64,000 nucleotides of DNA. Source: Paenibacillus sonchi (GTDB lineage: Bacteria > Bacillota > Bacilli > Paenibacillales > Paenibacillaceae). The notes under the pieces were generated by a model, which saw only the letters and a list, made by a program, of their open reading frames with translations, was not told where the DNA came from and searched no databases. The first letter of the stretch is position 1. Each line of letters starts with the position of its first letter. The stretch is from positions 6,510,001 through 6,574,000 of the forward strand of contig NZ_CP068595.1 in assembly GCF_016772475.1 (NCBI RefSeq), in the 5' to 3' direction. Both the position numbers and the translations under genes were made by a program. This document shows positions 28,305-37,691 of this stretch, piece after piece.

Positions 28305-28600
28305 AACCCCTCTTATGTATGGAAAAGTCGAGTTGTGTTGATAACCGGAACTATTCGATGTCCGCCCAGATTATTCCTGCCTGGTTAGTTTGCCTTTCTA
28401 CCTTTTTCCGGCGGACCTGTCAGCCAAACTAGCAAAAAGACGTTCCAGATGCCAGAAATATGGCTGCGGAACGCCGGTTTATTTAGCTTCAGAATTGCCA
28501 GTATTTCCGGGAGCCCGGAGCAGCTTCACAACCTCGTCCCATCGGCTGGCCGCAGATGGCAGCTTTCACTGCGACCATCGTTACACCTCCACCAACTGGG
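28305..28600. other. Intergenic, possible 29-codon frame
   Basis: A short minus-strand frame at 28489-28578 (M-V-A-V-K-A-A-I-C-G-Q-P..) has GGAGGTG six bases before its ATG, which is stronger than chance would usually give. It has no recognisable family and could be the relic start of a lost gene. Nothing else is seen. Confidence 0.25.
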
Positions 28601-29704
28601 TCATCGGGCTGTGTACTCCTTTTCAAATACTGTCTTTAACACAGGGAGTCCTAAAAAGGCGGCATACCGTTCAGCGGCCTGCATAAGCTTCTCCTCCCAT
28701 TTGCGTTCCAGCGGTTCAAACGGGCTGAAATTTAGCTCAACGCCCTTTGACTTGACGGTCCGTTTCCAGGTGCCGAGGATCTGGCCGTCCGCGGCAATCG
28801 TCGGCAGAAATACACCGTTATTGCCAGGAACAATGCGCGGTGCCGTCTCCGGTTCAAGCACAGCACTGCGGTCATTGTAGCCAAGAATATATTCATCAAA
28901 ACCGGGCAGCAAATGAACCTCTTTAGAGGGGAATTGTGTCTCGGCCGCAGATGCCGCCGGCATCCAGTACTCAGTGCCTGAAATGATTTCAGATATGAGT
29001 TCAGGCTTTACTGCGTCAAGCCCTGCCCTGGCCTCCGTTAGCGTGATTCCGGCCCACCAGGCCAAATCCTTGACGGTCGCCGGTCCATGGGCAGTAAAAT
29101 AGCGCAAGGCCAGCTCCGATAGTGATTCCTCGAAGGACAGCTCCCGGGAGTGCTCCACCCACTTGTCGAGCAGGACAAAGGTCTGCTGTTTGCCGCTCCG
29201 GGGGCCGAAGCAGATCAGACCGCTGTACGCGCTGTGCCACAAAATATGATAGCCCCGCTGTCCATCGGTGCGGATGCCTTCGCCTTCAAGCAGGGCAAGC
29301 AAATCGGGACGCCGTATACTTCCGCCGTTCTTGAGTGCGTTATAGATGATTTCTCTTGACCGCTCCAGCGTTCTTTCATCCAGCTCCAATTGCGCCATTC
29401 TCCGCACAGCTTGCTTAAGCAGACGGGGCCCGCTCAGCTGAAGCAGCCATTTCACATCCTCCGGCGGCACGCAATGTATCGTTCCACGGAGTGTCCAGGT
29501 CAGCACAATCTTTCCATCAGCGATCGCCCGTTCAACCCCGGCCAGGGTTGCTGAAGGCGTGCGCAGGCCAACGGCCCATACTGCCTGCAGATAATCCTGT
29601 GCCTGAAGCGCACCCAGTTTCCGGACAACTTCCTCCGGCTCAAGAGAGCCAGGGCTGTTGATCAGCTGGTTAGCCAGCCTGCGGTATGCGATGTTAGTAT
29701 TCAT
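28601..29704 (-). CDS. Winged-helix DNA-binding domain protein (HTH_42 family)
   Basis: A 367-residue protein of the YcaQ-like winged-helix family. Conserved features are L-G-A-L-Q-A-Q-D-Y near the N terminus, the basic T-W-T-L-R-G-T-I-H-C-V-P segment, W-W-A-G-I-T in the middle, and L-L-P-G-F-D-E-Y-I-L-G-Y followed by a strand-rich C-terminal part with G-T-W-K-R. E. coli YcaQ is a DNA glycosylase that unhooks interstrand crosslinks, but the short branch of the family seen here is not characterised to my knowledge, so DNA repair is only an inference. Start 29704 follows AAAGGGG; an in-frame extension to 29809 has no such site. Confidence 0.75.
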   Translation of the reverse strand: MNTNIAYRRLANQLINSPGSLEPEEVVRKLGALQAQDYLQAVWAVGLRTPSATLAGVERAIADGKIVLTWTLRGTIHCVPPEDVKWLLQLSGPRLLKQAVRRMAQLELDERTLERSREIIYNALKNGGSIRRPDLLALLEGEGIRTDGQRGYHILWHSAYSGLICFGPRSGKQQTFVLLDKWVEHSRELSFEESLSELALRYFTAHGPATVKDLAWWAGITLTEARAGLDAVKPELISEIISGTEYWMPAASAAETQFPSKEVHLLPGFDEYILGYNDRSAVLEPETAPRIVPGNNGVFLPTIAADGQILGTWKRTVKSKGVELNFSPFEPLERKWEEKLMQAAERYAAFLGLPVLKTVFEKEYTAR

Positions 29705-29911
29705 CCTTCTAATCCCCTTTACCGGATACAACCTAAGCTGAAATGGCCGCTTTCCGTACCCATCCAATACTTTCCTCCAGTATATTGAAACCATCCGCAG
29801 CTTGTCCATCGGAAATCCGGCGGAAACCGATAAAGTTACAGCCGGGTGCAGTTAATTCTACCTCTCATTCCGCCAGTTCGACCGTCTGCGCCATCAGAGG
29901 TAATTTCGCGC

Positions 29912-29950
29912 AAAAAAATGCAAACACCCACTCCTTAGCGGAATGGGTGT
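29912..29950 (-). terminator. Terminator of the heparinase operon
   Basis: Stem ACACCCACTCC/GGAATGGGTGT (one mismatch), with an A7 run at 29912-29918 that becomes a U7 tract on the minus strand. It begins 18 bases past the lyase stop. Confidence 0.88.
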
Positions 29951-29967
29951 GCCTGAGTTAAGCTCAG

Positions 29968-32178
29968 CTATTCTGTTCGGTTCGATATAACAATAACATC
30001 CTGGCTGTAGGCGGCACCGGCAAACTCCAATGCTTCCGGCTCGATCTTGCGGGGCAGCAGCGGTTCCGCAATAATATTGCCGGTATGATCGAGGTATCCC
30101 TCCACGTTAAAGCTGTTATGGTATAAGCAGATTTCATCCACTCTGTCTTCCATTACAATACGCAGGGCGGTTGCCTCTACAGCGGATAGTTCTGCCCCGT
30201 TCCTCCGGGCGGGCAGGCGTTCGACCTTCACTTTGGGTTTTGCGGTTCCGAACGGAACGGCAAGTGTTGCAATGACCGTTCTTCCCGCAGCGGTCAAGGA
30301 ACGCTTCACCACCGGATGATCATAATAATTGCCCTGCTTGAAGACCAGTCCCGGCTCCACGGACAGCTGATCCGTTTCCTGTCCGGCAGACGGATGCACC
30401 AGCAGCAGATTGGCATCCTCCAGTTGTGTAGATACCTCCCCGGTGCGGCAATCGTACGCCACTCCGCCGGGCGGCAGATGAAAGTACTGCTCATAACGGT
30501 GCTGCCCTTTCGCTTCAAACAGATCCACGATCAGCCAGTAGCTGTTCTTGACGAAGAGAACCTTGCGGGAATGAACCACCGGGTCATCATACCGGGTATA
30601 GCCGTAATGGCTGGCAAAGGTATAGTCATATTGTTCATTCGTCTGAAAATCCCAGATCCGGCAGGCAGCGGTAGCCGGCGTATTCCAGTGGAAGCTGCGG
30701 ACATGCTGATCCTGTCCGTCTACAACCACTGTATTATGGGCACGCGTAGATACTACATATTTACGCTCCTTATTCCATTCGAACAGCCCCATTCCTGAAT
30801 CCGCCAGCAACTCACGCCCGCCGGCGTAGAGCACCAGGCTGAGCGCATCGGAATGGGCATGTCCGCCTACTCCAACGCCCGCCCGCATCGCCATGTACAT
30901 GTCGGTATGCTTCCAGCCCTGCCGGGAGGTCAAATATCCCCCGGCTGGAAAGCAGGCTGCCGTTTCTGCCGGGTCCTCCGCCTTCAGCTGATTATAGTTC
31001 TCCACAGCTTCCGGCCCCACTCTCCAGATTAGGGAGAACGGCAGCCGCTCATGTCCAAGGGCCTTGAAATCGCTGCGCTGATACAGGTATGCCCCCAGGC
31101 TCATAACATTGCGCAGTTCACTGGCTACCTGCTGGTCGGTATCGCCGAATTTGACCAATTGTCCGTCCGGAGCCAGCAGATGCATCATGACAACGAACAT
31201 GTTCTCCAGAATTTCCTGATATTCACCGGCAGCGATGCCGAGCTTGTGGAACAGCGCCACCAGCTCATACAGATCACGCATCACAACCAGATGATAGTTG
31301 GGGCTGCCTTCAAACTGCACACCGTCCGGGTACACATTCTGCCGGATATACCCGGGCATTTCACGCATACCGTATTCCAGCCATTCTGCCGAATCCTTCA
31401 GCTCCGGCAGAAGCAGAGCCGTCTGGATTAATCCGCGAAGCTGCATGCAGACATGATTGCCATGAGTGGCATGATATTTGCGGACATATTGGCCGTGTTC
31501 ATGAAAAGATTTAATCAGCTTCAGCTTGACTTGAGGCTCAAATGAAGGAGAACTGAAGAACGTGATGAAGGCTTCCGGCAGCATAAACAGCCGCACCCCG
31601 ACAGAAAGAGGGTCCCAGGTGGAATGCTCGGCCCGGAAGGTACCGTCCACCGGCATCGGGTTATCGTCAATGAAATGGCTCATCATGTCATTGAAGCATT
31701 TGGCGTATTTCGCATCGCCGGTCAGCGCATACGCTCTGGCCAGACGTTTGACATAGACAAACCGCGTCAGATGCAGCTGATACTGCGAGCTGTCGTACAG
31801 CCAGCTGTTCCAATCATAGGTTCCCTTCGGAAAAGCCACTCTTTTGCCTTTGAACAGCGGGATATCGCCCTCGGCAATCCGATCGGCCTCAGCAATGTCT
31901 AGCTTGGCTTCCTCCTCTTGGCTGTAGCTGTTCACCGCGTATGCCATGAGGCCGGGAACATCCCTCACATCAAAGTAATATCTTCCGGTGTTACCGGATG
32001 CAATAACCTCCAGATAGGCATCCCTTGCCCCAGAGACGTTGCCCTCATGCAGCTGGGCGGCCACCTCTGCAAGCTCCGGTCTATCCAGATCCAGCATCGT
32101 TTTTAAGAATTCATCATCAGACATCTGCGGTCTTGTGTAGGCGGGATTGTGCCGCAAATCTTTATAACCAACAGTCAT
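29968..32178 (-). CDS. Heparinase II/III family polysaccharide lyase, probably cytosolic
   Basis: A 736-residue lyase that would cleave uronic-acid-containing oligosaccharides by beta-elimination. The N-terminal alpha-toroid (about 50-400) contains H-G-N-H-V-C-M-Q-L-R-G (conserved Asn-His) and E-G-S-P-N-Y-H-L. The central beta-sandwich begins with V-G-G-H-A-H-S-D-A-L, the family's His-rich catalytic segment, and ends in a strand-rich C terminus. There is no signal peptide, so it should act on imported oligosaccharides. Start 32178 is preferred: AAGGTG is nine bases upstream, while two earlier starts (32187, 32190) abut it. Last gene of the binding protein-permease-permease-lyase operon. Confidence 0.85.
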   Translation of the reverse strand: MTVGYKDLRHNPAYTRPQMSDDEFLKTMLDLDRPELAEVAAQLHEGNVSGARDAYLEVIASGNTGRYYFDVRDVPGLMAYAVNSYSQEEEAKLDIAEADRIAEGDIPLFKGKRVAFPKGTYDWNSWLYDSSQYQLHLTRFVYVKRLARAYALTGDAKYAKCFNDMMSHFIDDNPMPVDGTFRAEHSTWDPLSVGVRLFMLPEAFITFFSSPSFEPQVKLKLIKSFHEHGQYVRKYHATHGNHVCMQLRGLIQTALLLPELKDSAEWLEYGMREMPGYIRQNVYPDGVQFEGSPNYHLVVMRDLYELVALFHKLGIAAGEYQEILENMFVVMMHLLAPDGQLVKFGDTDQQVASELRNVMSLGAYLYQRSDFKALGHERLPFSLIWRVGPEAVENYNQLKAEDPAETAACFPAGGYLTSRQGWKHTDMYMAMRAGVGVGGHAHSDALSLVLYAGGRELLADSGMGLFEWNKERKYVVSTRAHNTVVVDGQDQHVRSFHWNTPATAACRIWDFQTNEQYDYTFASHYGYTRYDDPVVHSRKVLFVKNSYWLIVDLFEAKGQHRYEQYFHLPPGGVAYDCRTGEVSTQLEDANLLLVHPSAGQETDQLSVEPGLVFKQGNYYDHPVVKRSLTAAGRTVIATLAVPFGTAKPKVKVERLPARRNGAELSAVEATALRIVMEDRVDEICLYHNSFNVEGYLDHTGNIIAEPLLPRKIEPEALEFAGAAYSQDVIVISNRTE

Positions 32179-32218
32179 TGGGATCATCACCTTTTTGTCC
32201 AGCGGAGCTTATCCGCAT

Positions 32219-33088
32219 TTATTCCTTAATCGAGCCCAGCATAGCTCCTTTGGCAAAATACTTTTGCAGGAACGGGTACACGATCACAATCGGCAGCATC
32301 GCCAGCAGGATTGCAGCATTTTGCACATTGGGCCCGAGATTAGCGGCCAGCTGCGCATCCACTGCGGCCTCTGCCGAAATATTGGAGGCGCTGATCGCCA
32401 CCATCTGCCGGAGAAGCGGCTGAATCGGCCAGCGCGACGTATCATTTAAGTAGATAACGGCGGAAAAGAACTCGTTCCAGAACTGCACCATAAAAAACAG
32501 CGTAAATGTGGCGATAATCGGTTTGGACAGCGGAAGCACAATCGAGTATAGTATTCTGAACTCTCCCGCACCGTCAATTCTGGCCGCTTCATCCAGGCTT
32601 TCAGGGAGGCTCTGGAAGAAGGAGCGGATAACCATGATATTAAAAGCACTGGACGCCGCGGGAAGCACCACAGCCCAGTAGGAATCAATCAAACCGAGAT
32701 TTTTAACCACCAGATAGCTGGGAATCATGCCGCCGTGGAAGATCATAGTGAAGAAAATGAACAGCAGCATAATCCGCCGGCCGGGCAAAAACTTTTTGGA
32801 TAGTGCATATGCCAGTGTAATCGATACAAACAGACTTAAGAGGGTTCCCATCACTGTAATCACAACAGAGTTTCTGACCGAAGTCAGGAAGGTATCCGCA
32901 TTCAGCAGATAGGAGTACGCATCCAGCGTCCAATGCTTGGGCCAGATGAAGAAGTTCCCTGCGAGCGAGTCGCCGGGCGGACTAAAGGATACCGCGATAA
33001 TGTACAGAAAAGGCAATATCACCAGCAAGCTGATCAAGCAGATAATCACTACAATCAGGCTGTCAAACCATGTTACGCGCAGCTTCAT
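32219..33088 (-). CDS. Carbohydrate ABC transporter permease (LplC/YtcP type)
   Basis: A 289-residue inner-membrane permease with six hydrophobic segments and the EAA loop E-A-A-R-I-D-G-A-G-E-F, where the ATPase docks. It is of the MalG-like group that Bacillota use for oligosaccharides (..F-H-G-G-M-I-P-S-Y-L in the middle, a C-terminal G-A-M-L-G-S-I-K-E). Partner of the permease at 33113. No ATPase gene is present, so a shared MsmX-type ATPase encoded elsewhere is expected. GGAG is five bases before the ATG. Confidence 0.92.
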   Translation of the reverse strand: MKLRVTWFDSLIVVIICLISLLVILPFLYIIAVSFSPPGDSLAGNFFIWPKHWTLDAYSYLLNADTFLTSVRNSVVITVMGTLLSLFVSITLAYALSKKFLPGRRIMLLFIFFTMIFHGGMIPSYLVVKNLGLIDSYWAVVLPAASSAFNIMVIRSFFQSLPESLDEAARIDGAGEFRILYSIVLPLSKPIIATFTLFFMVQFWNEFFSAVIYLNDTSRWPIQPLLRQMVAISASNISAEAAVDAQLAANLGPNVQNAAILLAMLPIVIVYPFLQKYFAKGAMLGSIKE

Positions 33089-33112
33089 AACGTCTCCACT
33101 CCTGTTCTAGTT

Positions 33113-34021
33113 CTAGAATATGCCTTCTTCTCCAAGAAGCTTTGCCGCATAGTTGGCCCCGAGGACAAGGATCAGACTGGCAACGGATTTGAACATGCCT
33201 ACCGTAATCGCGAAGCTGTAGTTGAACTGCTCCAGACCGATATGGTAGACGAACAGATCGAACACATTGGAGACATCCAGGTTGAGGCTGTTGGTCATCA
33301 GGAAGATTTGCATAAAGTTGGAATCCATGGATGAGCCGAGACGGAGCAGCAGCAAAATGACGATAGTGCTTTTGATGCCGGGCAGCGTAATATGCCAGAT
33401 ATTTTGAAACCGGTTCGCGCCATCCACTTTGGCTGCTTCATACTGTTCAGGGTTGATCCCGGCAAGCGCCGCCAGGAATATAATGGTCCCCCAGCCCGCA
33501 TCCTTCCAAATGGACTGGAATATAACCAGCGGACGGAACCATTCGTTGCTGACCAGGAAATTGGCGCTGCCGCCAAACCATTCAGTTAAGTAGTGATTAA
33601 TCACTCCCGATGGGCCGAAGAAGGAGATGGTAATCCCGTAAATAACCACCCAGGACAGAAAGTGGGGCAGATACACAATGGTCTGCGACACCCGCTTGAA
33701 CACCTTCAGCCGCAGTTCGTTCAGCAGCAGGGAGAGAATAATCGTAAAGGGAAAATAAATAACGAGGTTCAGCAGGCTGATCAGCAGTGTATTTTTCAGC
33801 AAAATATAGAAATCGGAAGTTCCGAAAAACTGTCTGAAATTATCCAGCCCTACCCAAGGGCTGTTTATAATGCCTTTAAACGGGCTGTATTCCTTGAAAG
33901 CCAGCACCAATCCCGACATCGGGATGTAATGGAAAATTACAAAATAGAGAATTCCCGGTGCCGCCAGTAAGTAAAAGGGCCACAATTGATTGAAACGTTT
34001 AGGACGCAAAGTTCTCTGCAC
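33113..34021 (-). CDS. Carbohydrate ABC transporter permease (LplB type)
   Basis: A 302-residue MalF-like permease: N-terminal L-W-P-F-Y-L-L-A-A-P-G, then H-Y-I-P-M-S-G-L-V-L-A-F-K-E-Y, six membrane segments, and an EAA loop Y-E-A-A-K-V-D-G-A-N-R. GTG start with AAGGAGG eight bases upstream. It forms a heterodimer with the following permease. The short gaps in the operon (75 bases to the binding protein, 24 to the next permease) support co-transcription. Confidence 0.92.
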   Translation of the reverse strand: MQRTLRPKRFNQLWPFYLLAAPGILYFVIFHYIPMSGLVLAFKEYSPFKGIINSPWVGLDNFRQFFGTSDFYILLKNTLLISLLNLVIYFPFTIILSLLLNELRLKVFKRVSQTIVYLPHFLSWVVIYGITISFFGPSGVINHYLTEWFGGSANFLVSNEWFRPLVIFQSIWKDAGWGTIIFLAALAGINPEQYEAAKVDGANRFQNIWHITLPGIKSTIVILLLLRLGSSMDSNFMQIFLMTNSLNLDVSNVFDLFVYHIGLEQFNYSFAITVGMFKSVASLILVLGANYAAKLLGEEGIF

Positions 34022-34096
34022 AGGTCAAACCTCCTTATCCATGGGCAAAAGAAAGGGGAGTCCCCCTCCTTCGCCTCCGTGTATCTTTAGTTTTAC

Positions 34097-35660
34097 TTAT
34101 TTATGCTCTGCATTGTACTGGTCCAGCAGGTCTTTGGTAATCTGCGCACCTGTGCCGTTCGTCCAGGCATCAATTTCTTTCTGCACATCATCCCAAGTGC
34201 CTTCGCCCAGCACATACTTCGTCATCACGGCGCTCATTTTTTTGTAGCTGTCCGGATTTTTGCTCGCGGTTGCCGAGTTGTAGCTGAGGAACGGATTTTC
34301 GATTCCAGCCTTGCTGATGACATCCAGAGTAGCCTTTTGAGCCTTCAGAATCTCCGGATCCTTGGAGCCGGCATATACGTAAGGGTCGACTCTGTTTTCC
34401 AGCACAAATTGGCTCGGTTTATCCAAATCGTACTGTTTTTTCTGTTCCTCTGTCTGCACAGCAATTCCCTCTTTAAAATCACTGGAATGGATTCCGGTCA
34501 CTCCCGCTTTGGAGAACGCTACATTCTCCTCGGAGGCTGAGAAATCGAGGAAATCCACAATTTGCTGAACCTTGTCCTCCTTTACAGAACTTGGAATGGC
34601 CCACAGGCCGTAGTATCCGCCAAGTACCGCGACACCTTTTTGCCCGTTTGCACCTTCCAGGACATCGACAATGGCGATTTCGGCGTTCGGATCAGTCTGC
34701 TTCAGCTTTTCAATATTGGTCTCAGCCATATCGCTCACATTCCCCACAAAGGCGCCTGCCGTACCGGCCAAAAACTTGCTGCGCGCCTGCCCCTGGTTTT
34801 TGAGCACCGGCGCATCTTTATCAATCAGCCCTTTGCTCCAGGAATCCTTGAGCCATTCCAGAAAAGCCTTGTATTCAGGCGTCTGAAAGTCGCGGACGGC
34901 CTTCCCGTTATCCAGCTTCCAGATATTCGGGATGCCGAAGGCGAATTGTATCGGCGCTACACCGGCAAATGGTCCAGGGCTGTTGATGCCATCTACAGCG
35001 TAGATTGAGAACGTTATGGTTTTCCCCCGCCCGCCGGGTCCTTTTCCTTGAATACTGCAAGGGCATTGGTCAGCTCATCCATTGTCTTCGGTACAGCCAG
35101 GTTGTATTTGTCCAGCCAGTCCTTGCGATCAGGATATTGGCTTCCCCTCCGCCATACAGGCCCCGCGGCCGGGGAATTCCGTATAACTTGCCATCGACTT
35201 TGATTCCATTCCAGACTGTATCATCGATCTGGCTGATATTCTTAGTTTTCTCAATATAAGGAGTCAGATCATGGAAGGCCCCCATCTTCACAAGGTTGCT
35301 GAACTTGTCGTCCTTTCCGCCATCCATCAGCAGCAAATCATAAGAGTTGCCTGCCGATACGGCTACGGAGAGCTTGTCAGTGTAAGCCTCGGACGGCACG
35401 AAGGTCACATCCAGGTCTACATTGCCCCGCTTCTCCAGATCCTCCAGGGCTTTGTTGTTTTCCGTTGCAGGCGGGTTCCCGAACAGTATGGTCATCGCCT
35501 TAATGCTGGCCTTTTGACTGCCGGTTTCTGACTTAGCGGTCCCTTCCGGTGAAGCAGAGCTTTCCGCTGCGGAATTATTGCTGCCGGAGCAGCCTGCAAG
35601 TGTGGTTACCATCAATGCCGCTGTTGCCACAAGCGGTACAAGCTTTCTTTTGAAATCCAT
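34097..35660 (-). CDS. Lipoprotein sugar-binding protein of the ABC importer (frame broken twice)
   Basis: Extracellular solute-binding protein (family 1, LplA-like), about 520 residues. The signal peptide ends in lipobox L-A-G-C (Cys24), followed by a Ser/Ala/Glu-rich tether. The frame is broken twice. Near 35127, I-L-I-R-K-D-W-L-D-K-Y loses one base. At 35020-35023, in an A run on the coding strand, D-P-A-G-G-G-K-T-I-T-F-S loses another. Reading across both gives an ordinary protein ending at 34097. Start 35660 follows GGGGGA. First gene of the uptake operon, with a cre-like site 24 bases upstream. Confidence 0.88.
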
Positions 35661-35683
35661 TGTCATCCCCCGTTTGCTTGTAT

Positions 35684-35697
35684 TGTTTGCGTTTACA
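35684..35697. promoter_or_regulatory. cre-like site upstream of the sugar-importer operon
   Basis: TGTTTGCGTTTACA matches the CcpA box consensus at 13 of 14 positions. It lies 24 bases before the binding-protein start, where CcpA would block transcription in the presence of preferred sugars. Confidence 0.5.
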
Positions 35698-35876
35698 TCG
35701 TCCTTACACTTTGGATTATAGAAGACAGCGTATCTTGTGAACATGCCGGATTCGCGCCAATGTGTAACCGTTTTTAAGATCCGCCGGAATCTGTGTTCCA
35801 TAGCCATCCTTCAATGTACTATAATAATTACAGGATAGCTTATCCGCCATCCCCAGTCTAAAACCAAGTAACGGAA

Positions 35877-37691
35877 GTGGTTCCTGTGAGTTCAACCTTC
35901 TTCAGCTTTCTGCGCCGGAGCTTTTATTTCAAAATGATTCTGGTGATGCTCGCCATTTCAGTAATTCCTCTGATTGTCTTGTCCATTATTTCTGTAAGCG
36001 TCTCCAGTAATACTGTGGAGAAACAGGTAAACCGCTTGAACGCCCAGCTCGTCAACCAGGTCGTGGACCGGATTGAATTAACCATGACCAGGCTGCGGGA
36101 GCTGAGCGAGCAGTATTCACGCATTTCTTCCATTCAGAGCGCACTGGTGTCGCCGTCGGCCCAATATTTCGAAGAGGTTGTCCGTAAAAAAGAACTGATC
36201 TCCGTGCTCAGCAACGCCTCGGCGATTATAGGGAACGTGGAAGGGCTGCAGGTGTATTCAGCCATTACGGGGGAAGTCCTCTCTTCCACGGAAGCCCCGG
36301 CCATGCTTGAGGATTCTCCCTACCGGCCGCTGATCGAAGCCTATTTGTCCTCAGGGAAGGCTAATCTGTTCCTGGACAAGCACGCTCTGCCGGACCTTGC
36401 GATTCTGGATTCTTCAACCTATTATATTTCACGCGTCCCCTTTGACTTGTATGAGGATCTGAAAGGGGTTCTGCTGATCTCAATGAGCAATGACCAATAC
36501 CAGCGGCAGATTGAGAACATTCAGCTGGGCAACCGGGGGTCTATCTCCCTTTTGACCGATGACGGGATGACAATTGCCACGACCAGCAGACTGGAGCCGA
36601 AGGAAGATACCGGGCGGGTGCAGAATATTCTCAAGCACTGGAAAGAGCTGGACCGGCCGAATCAATTCGCGGTCGGCTCTTCCATTGTCTCTGTCAAGCA
36701 GACATCCACCTATGACAACTGGATTGTGGTTTCAGAGATACCGTCCAAGGAGCTGACCGCCAGCGCCGAAATCATCCGCAGAACCGTAGCTTACTTTCTG
36801 GGGATTCTGGTGTTTCTCGGCGCGCTATGCGTTGTCGGGTTCGGTTATCAGTTATACCGGCCGCTCCAGGCGGTGAAACGGCAGGTCGATGCGATCAAAA
36901 AAGGCCATTTCGATGCCCGGGTCACTCATTTTGCCAACAATGAAATCGGCGACCTGGGCCGGATGCTTAATACCATGGCTGTCCGCATTCAGGATCTGCT
37001 GGCAGATCTCCATGATTCGGAGGAGCTGAAGCGCAAGCTGGAAATCCGGGCGCTGCAATCGCAGATCAACCCGCATTTCATGTACAATACTCTCAACACT
37101 ATCCGCATGTTCGCCATGATGAAGGATTATGAAAAGATCAACACACTGATGGGCCGGCTGGTTGCGCTGCTCCGGTATTCCATGGAAAATTATGAGCAGA
37201 CGGTGCAGCTGCAGCAAGAGCTTGATTATCTCGCGGATTACGTCGGGTTGCTCAATATGCGGTACAAGTGCCAAGTCCATCTGGAGGCCGAAATTGAGGA
37301 GCCGCTGCGGAGCATGCAGATTCCGAAGCTCAGCCTTCAGCCGCTGATTGAAAACTCCGTTTTCCACGGCATTCTTCCGAACAAAACGGCTGAAGGGCAT
37401 ATTAAGGTTCATGTTTTTACCGATTCTCTACAAAATCATATCGTCATTGAAGTGAGCGATGATGGTGTTGGACTGGAGGAGGCCGGGCTGGGGACCCTGC
37501 AGCTTCACTTGCTCCGGGAAGAGTCCACAGAGAATATCGGGCTGCAGAATGTATGGATGCGGATGAAGCTGCTGTTCGGGAATGCCGCGCAGATTCTGCT
37601 CCTCAGCCCCCCCGGAGAAGGTCTGACCATCCGTATCACACTGCCGCTGGAGACTGTTCTTGTGAAGGAGGAGCATCATGAACCACTATAA
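35877..37691 (+). CDS. YesM-type sensor histidine kinase
   Basis: A 604-residue kinase of the LytS/YesM group. TM1 is near 20-40, an extracellular Cache-like region runs from 42 to about 300, and TM2 is near 303-325. HAMP follows, then the His_kinase box L-Q-S-Q-I-N-P-H-F-M-Y-N-T-L-N and a HATPase domain with P-L-I-E-N-S-V-F-H-G, D-D-G-V-G-L and G-L-Q-N-V-W-M-R. Such kinases sense a sugar, often with the ABC binding protein, and signal to a YesN regulator. The start is uncertain: GTG 35877 has no good site, and GTG 35886 has GGAAGTGG close upstream. It overlaps the regulator by 14 bases and is divergent from the importer operon. Confidence 0.9.
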   Translation: MVPVSSTFFSFLRRSFYFKMILVMLAISVIPLIVLSIISVSVSSNTVEKQVNRLNAQLVNQVVDRIELTMTRLRELSEQYSRISSIQSALVSPSAQYFEEVVRKKELISVLSNASAIIGNVEGLQVYSAITGEVLSSTEAPAMLEDSPYRPLIEAYLSSGKANLFLDKHALPDLAILDSSTYYISRVPFDLYEDLKGVLLISMSNDQYQRQIENIQLGNRGSISLLTDDGMTIATTSRLEPKEDTGRVQNILKHWKELDRPNQFAVGSSIVSVKQTSTYDNWIVVSEIPSKELTASAEIIRRTVAYFLGILVFLGALCVVGFGYQLYRPLQAVKRQVDAIKKGHFDARVTHFANNEIGDLGRMLNTMAVRIQDLLADLHDSEELKRKLEIRALQSQINPHFMYNTLNTIRMFAMMKDYEKINTLMGRLVALLRYSMENYEQTVQLQQELDYLADYVGLLNMRYKCQVHLEAEIEEPLRSMQIPKLSLQPLIENSVFHGILPNKTAEGHIKVHVFTDSLQNHIVIEVSDDGVGLEEAGLGTLQLHLLREESTENIGLQNVWMRMKLLFGNAAQILLLSPPGEGLTIRITLPLETVLVKEEHHEPL

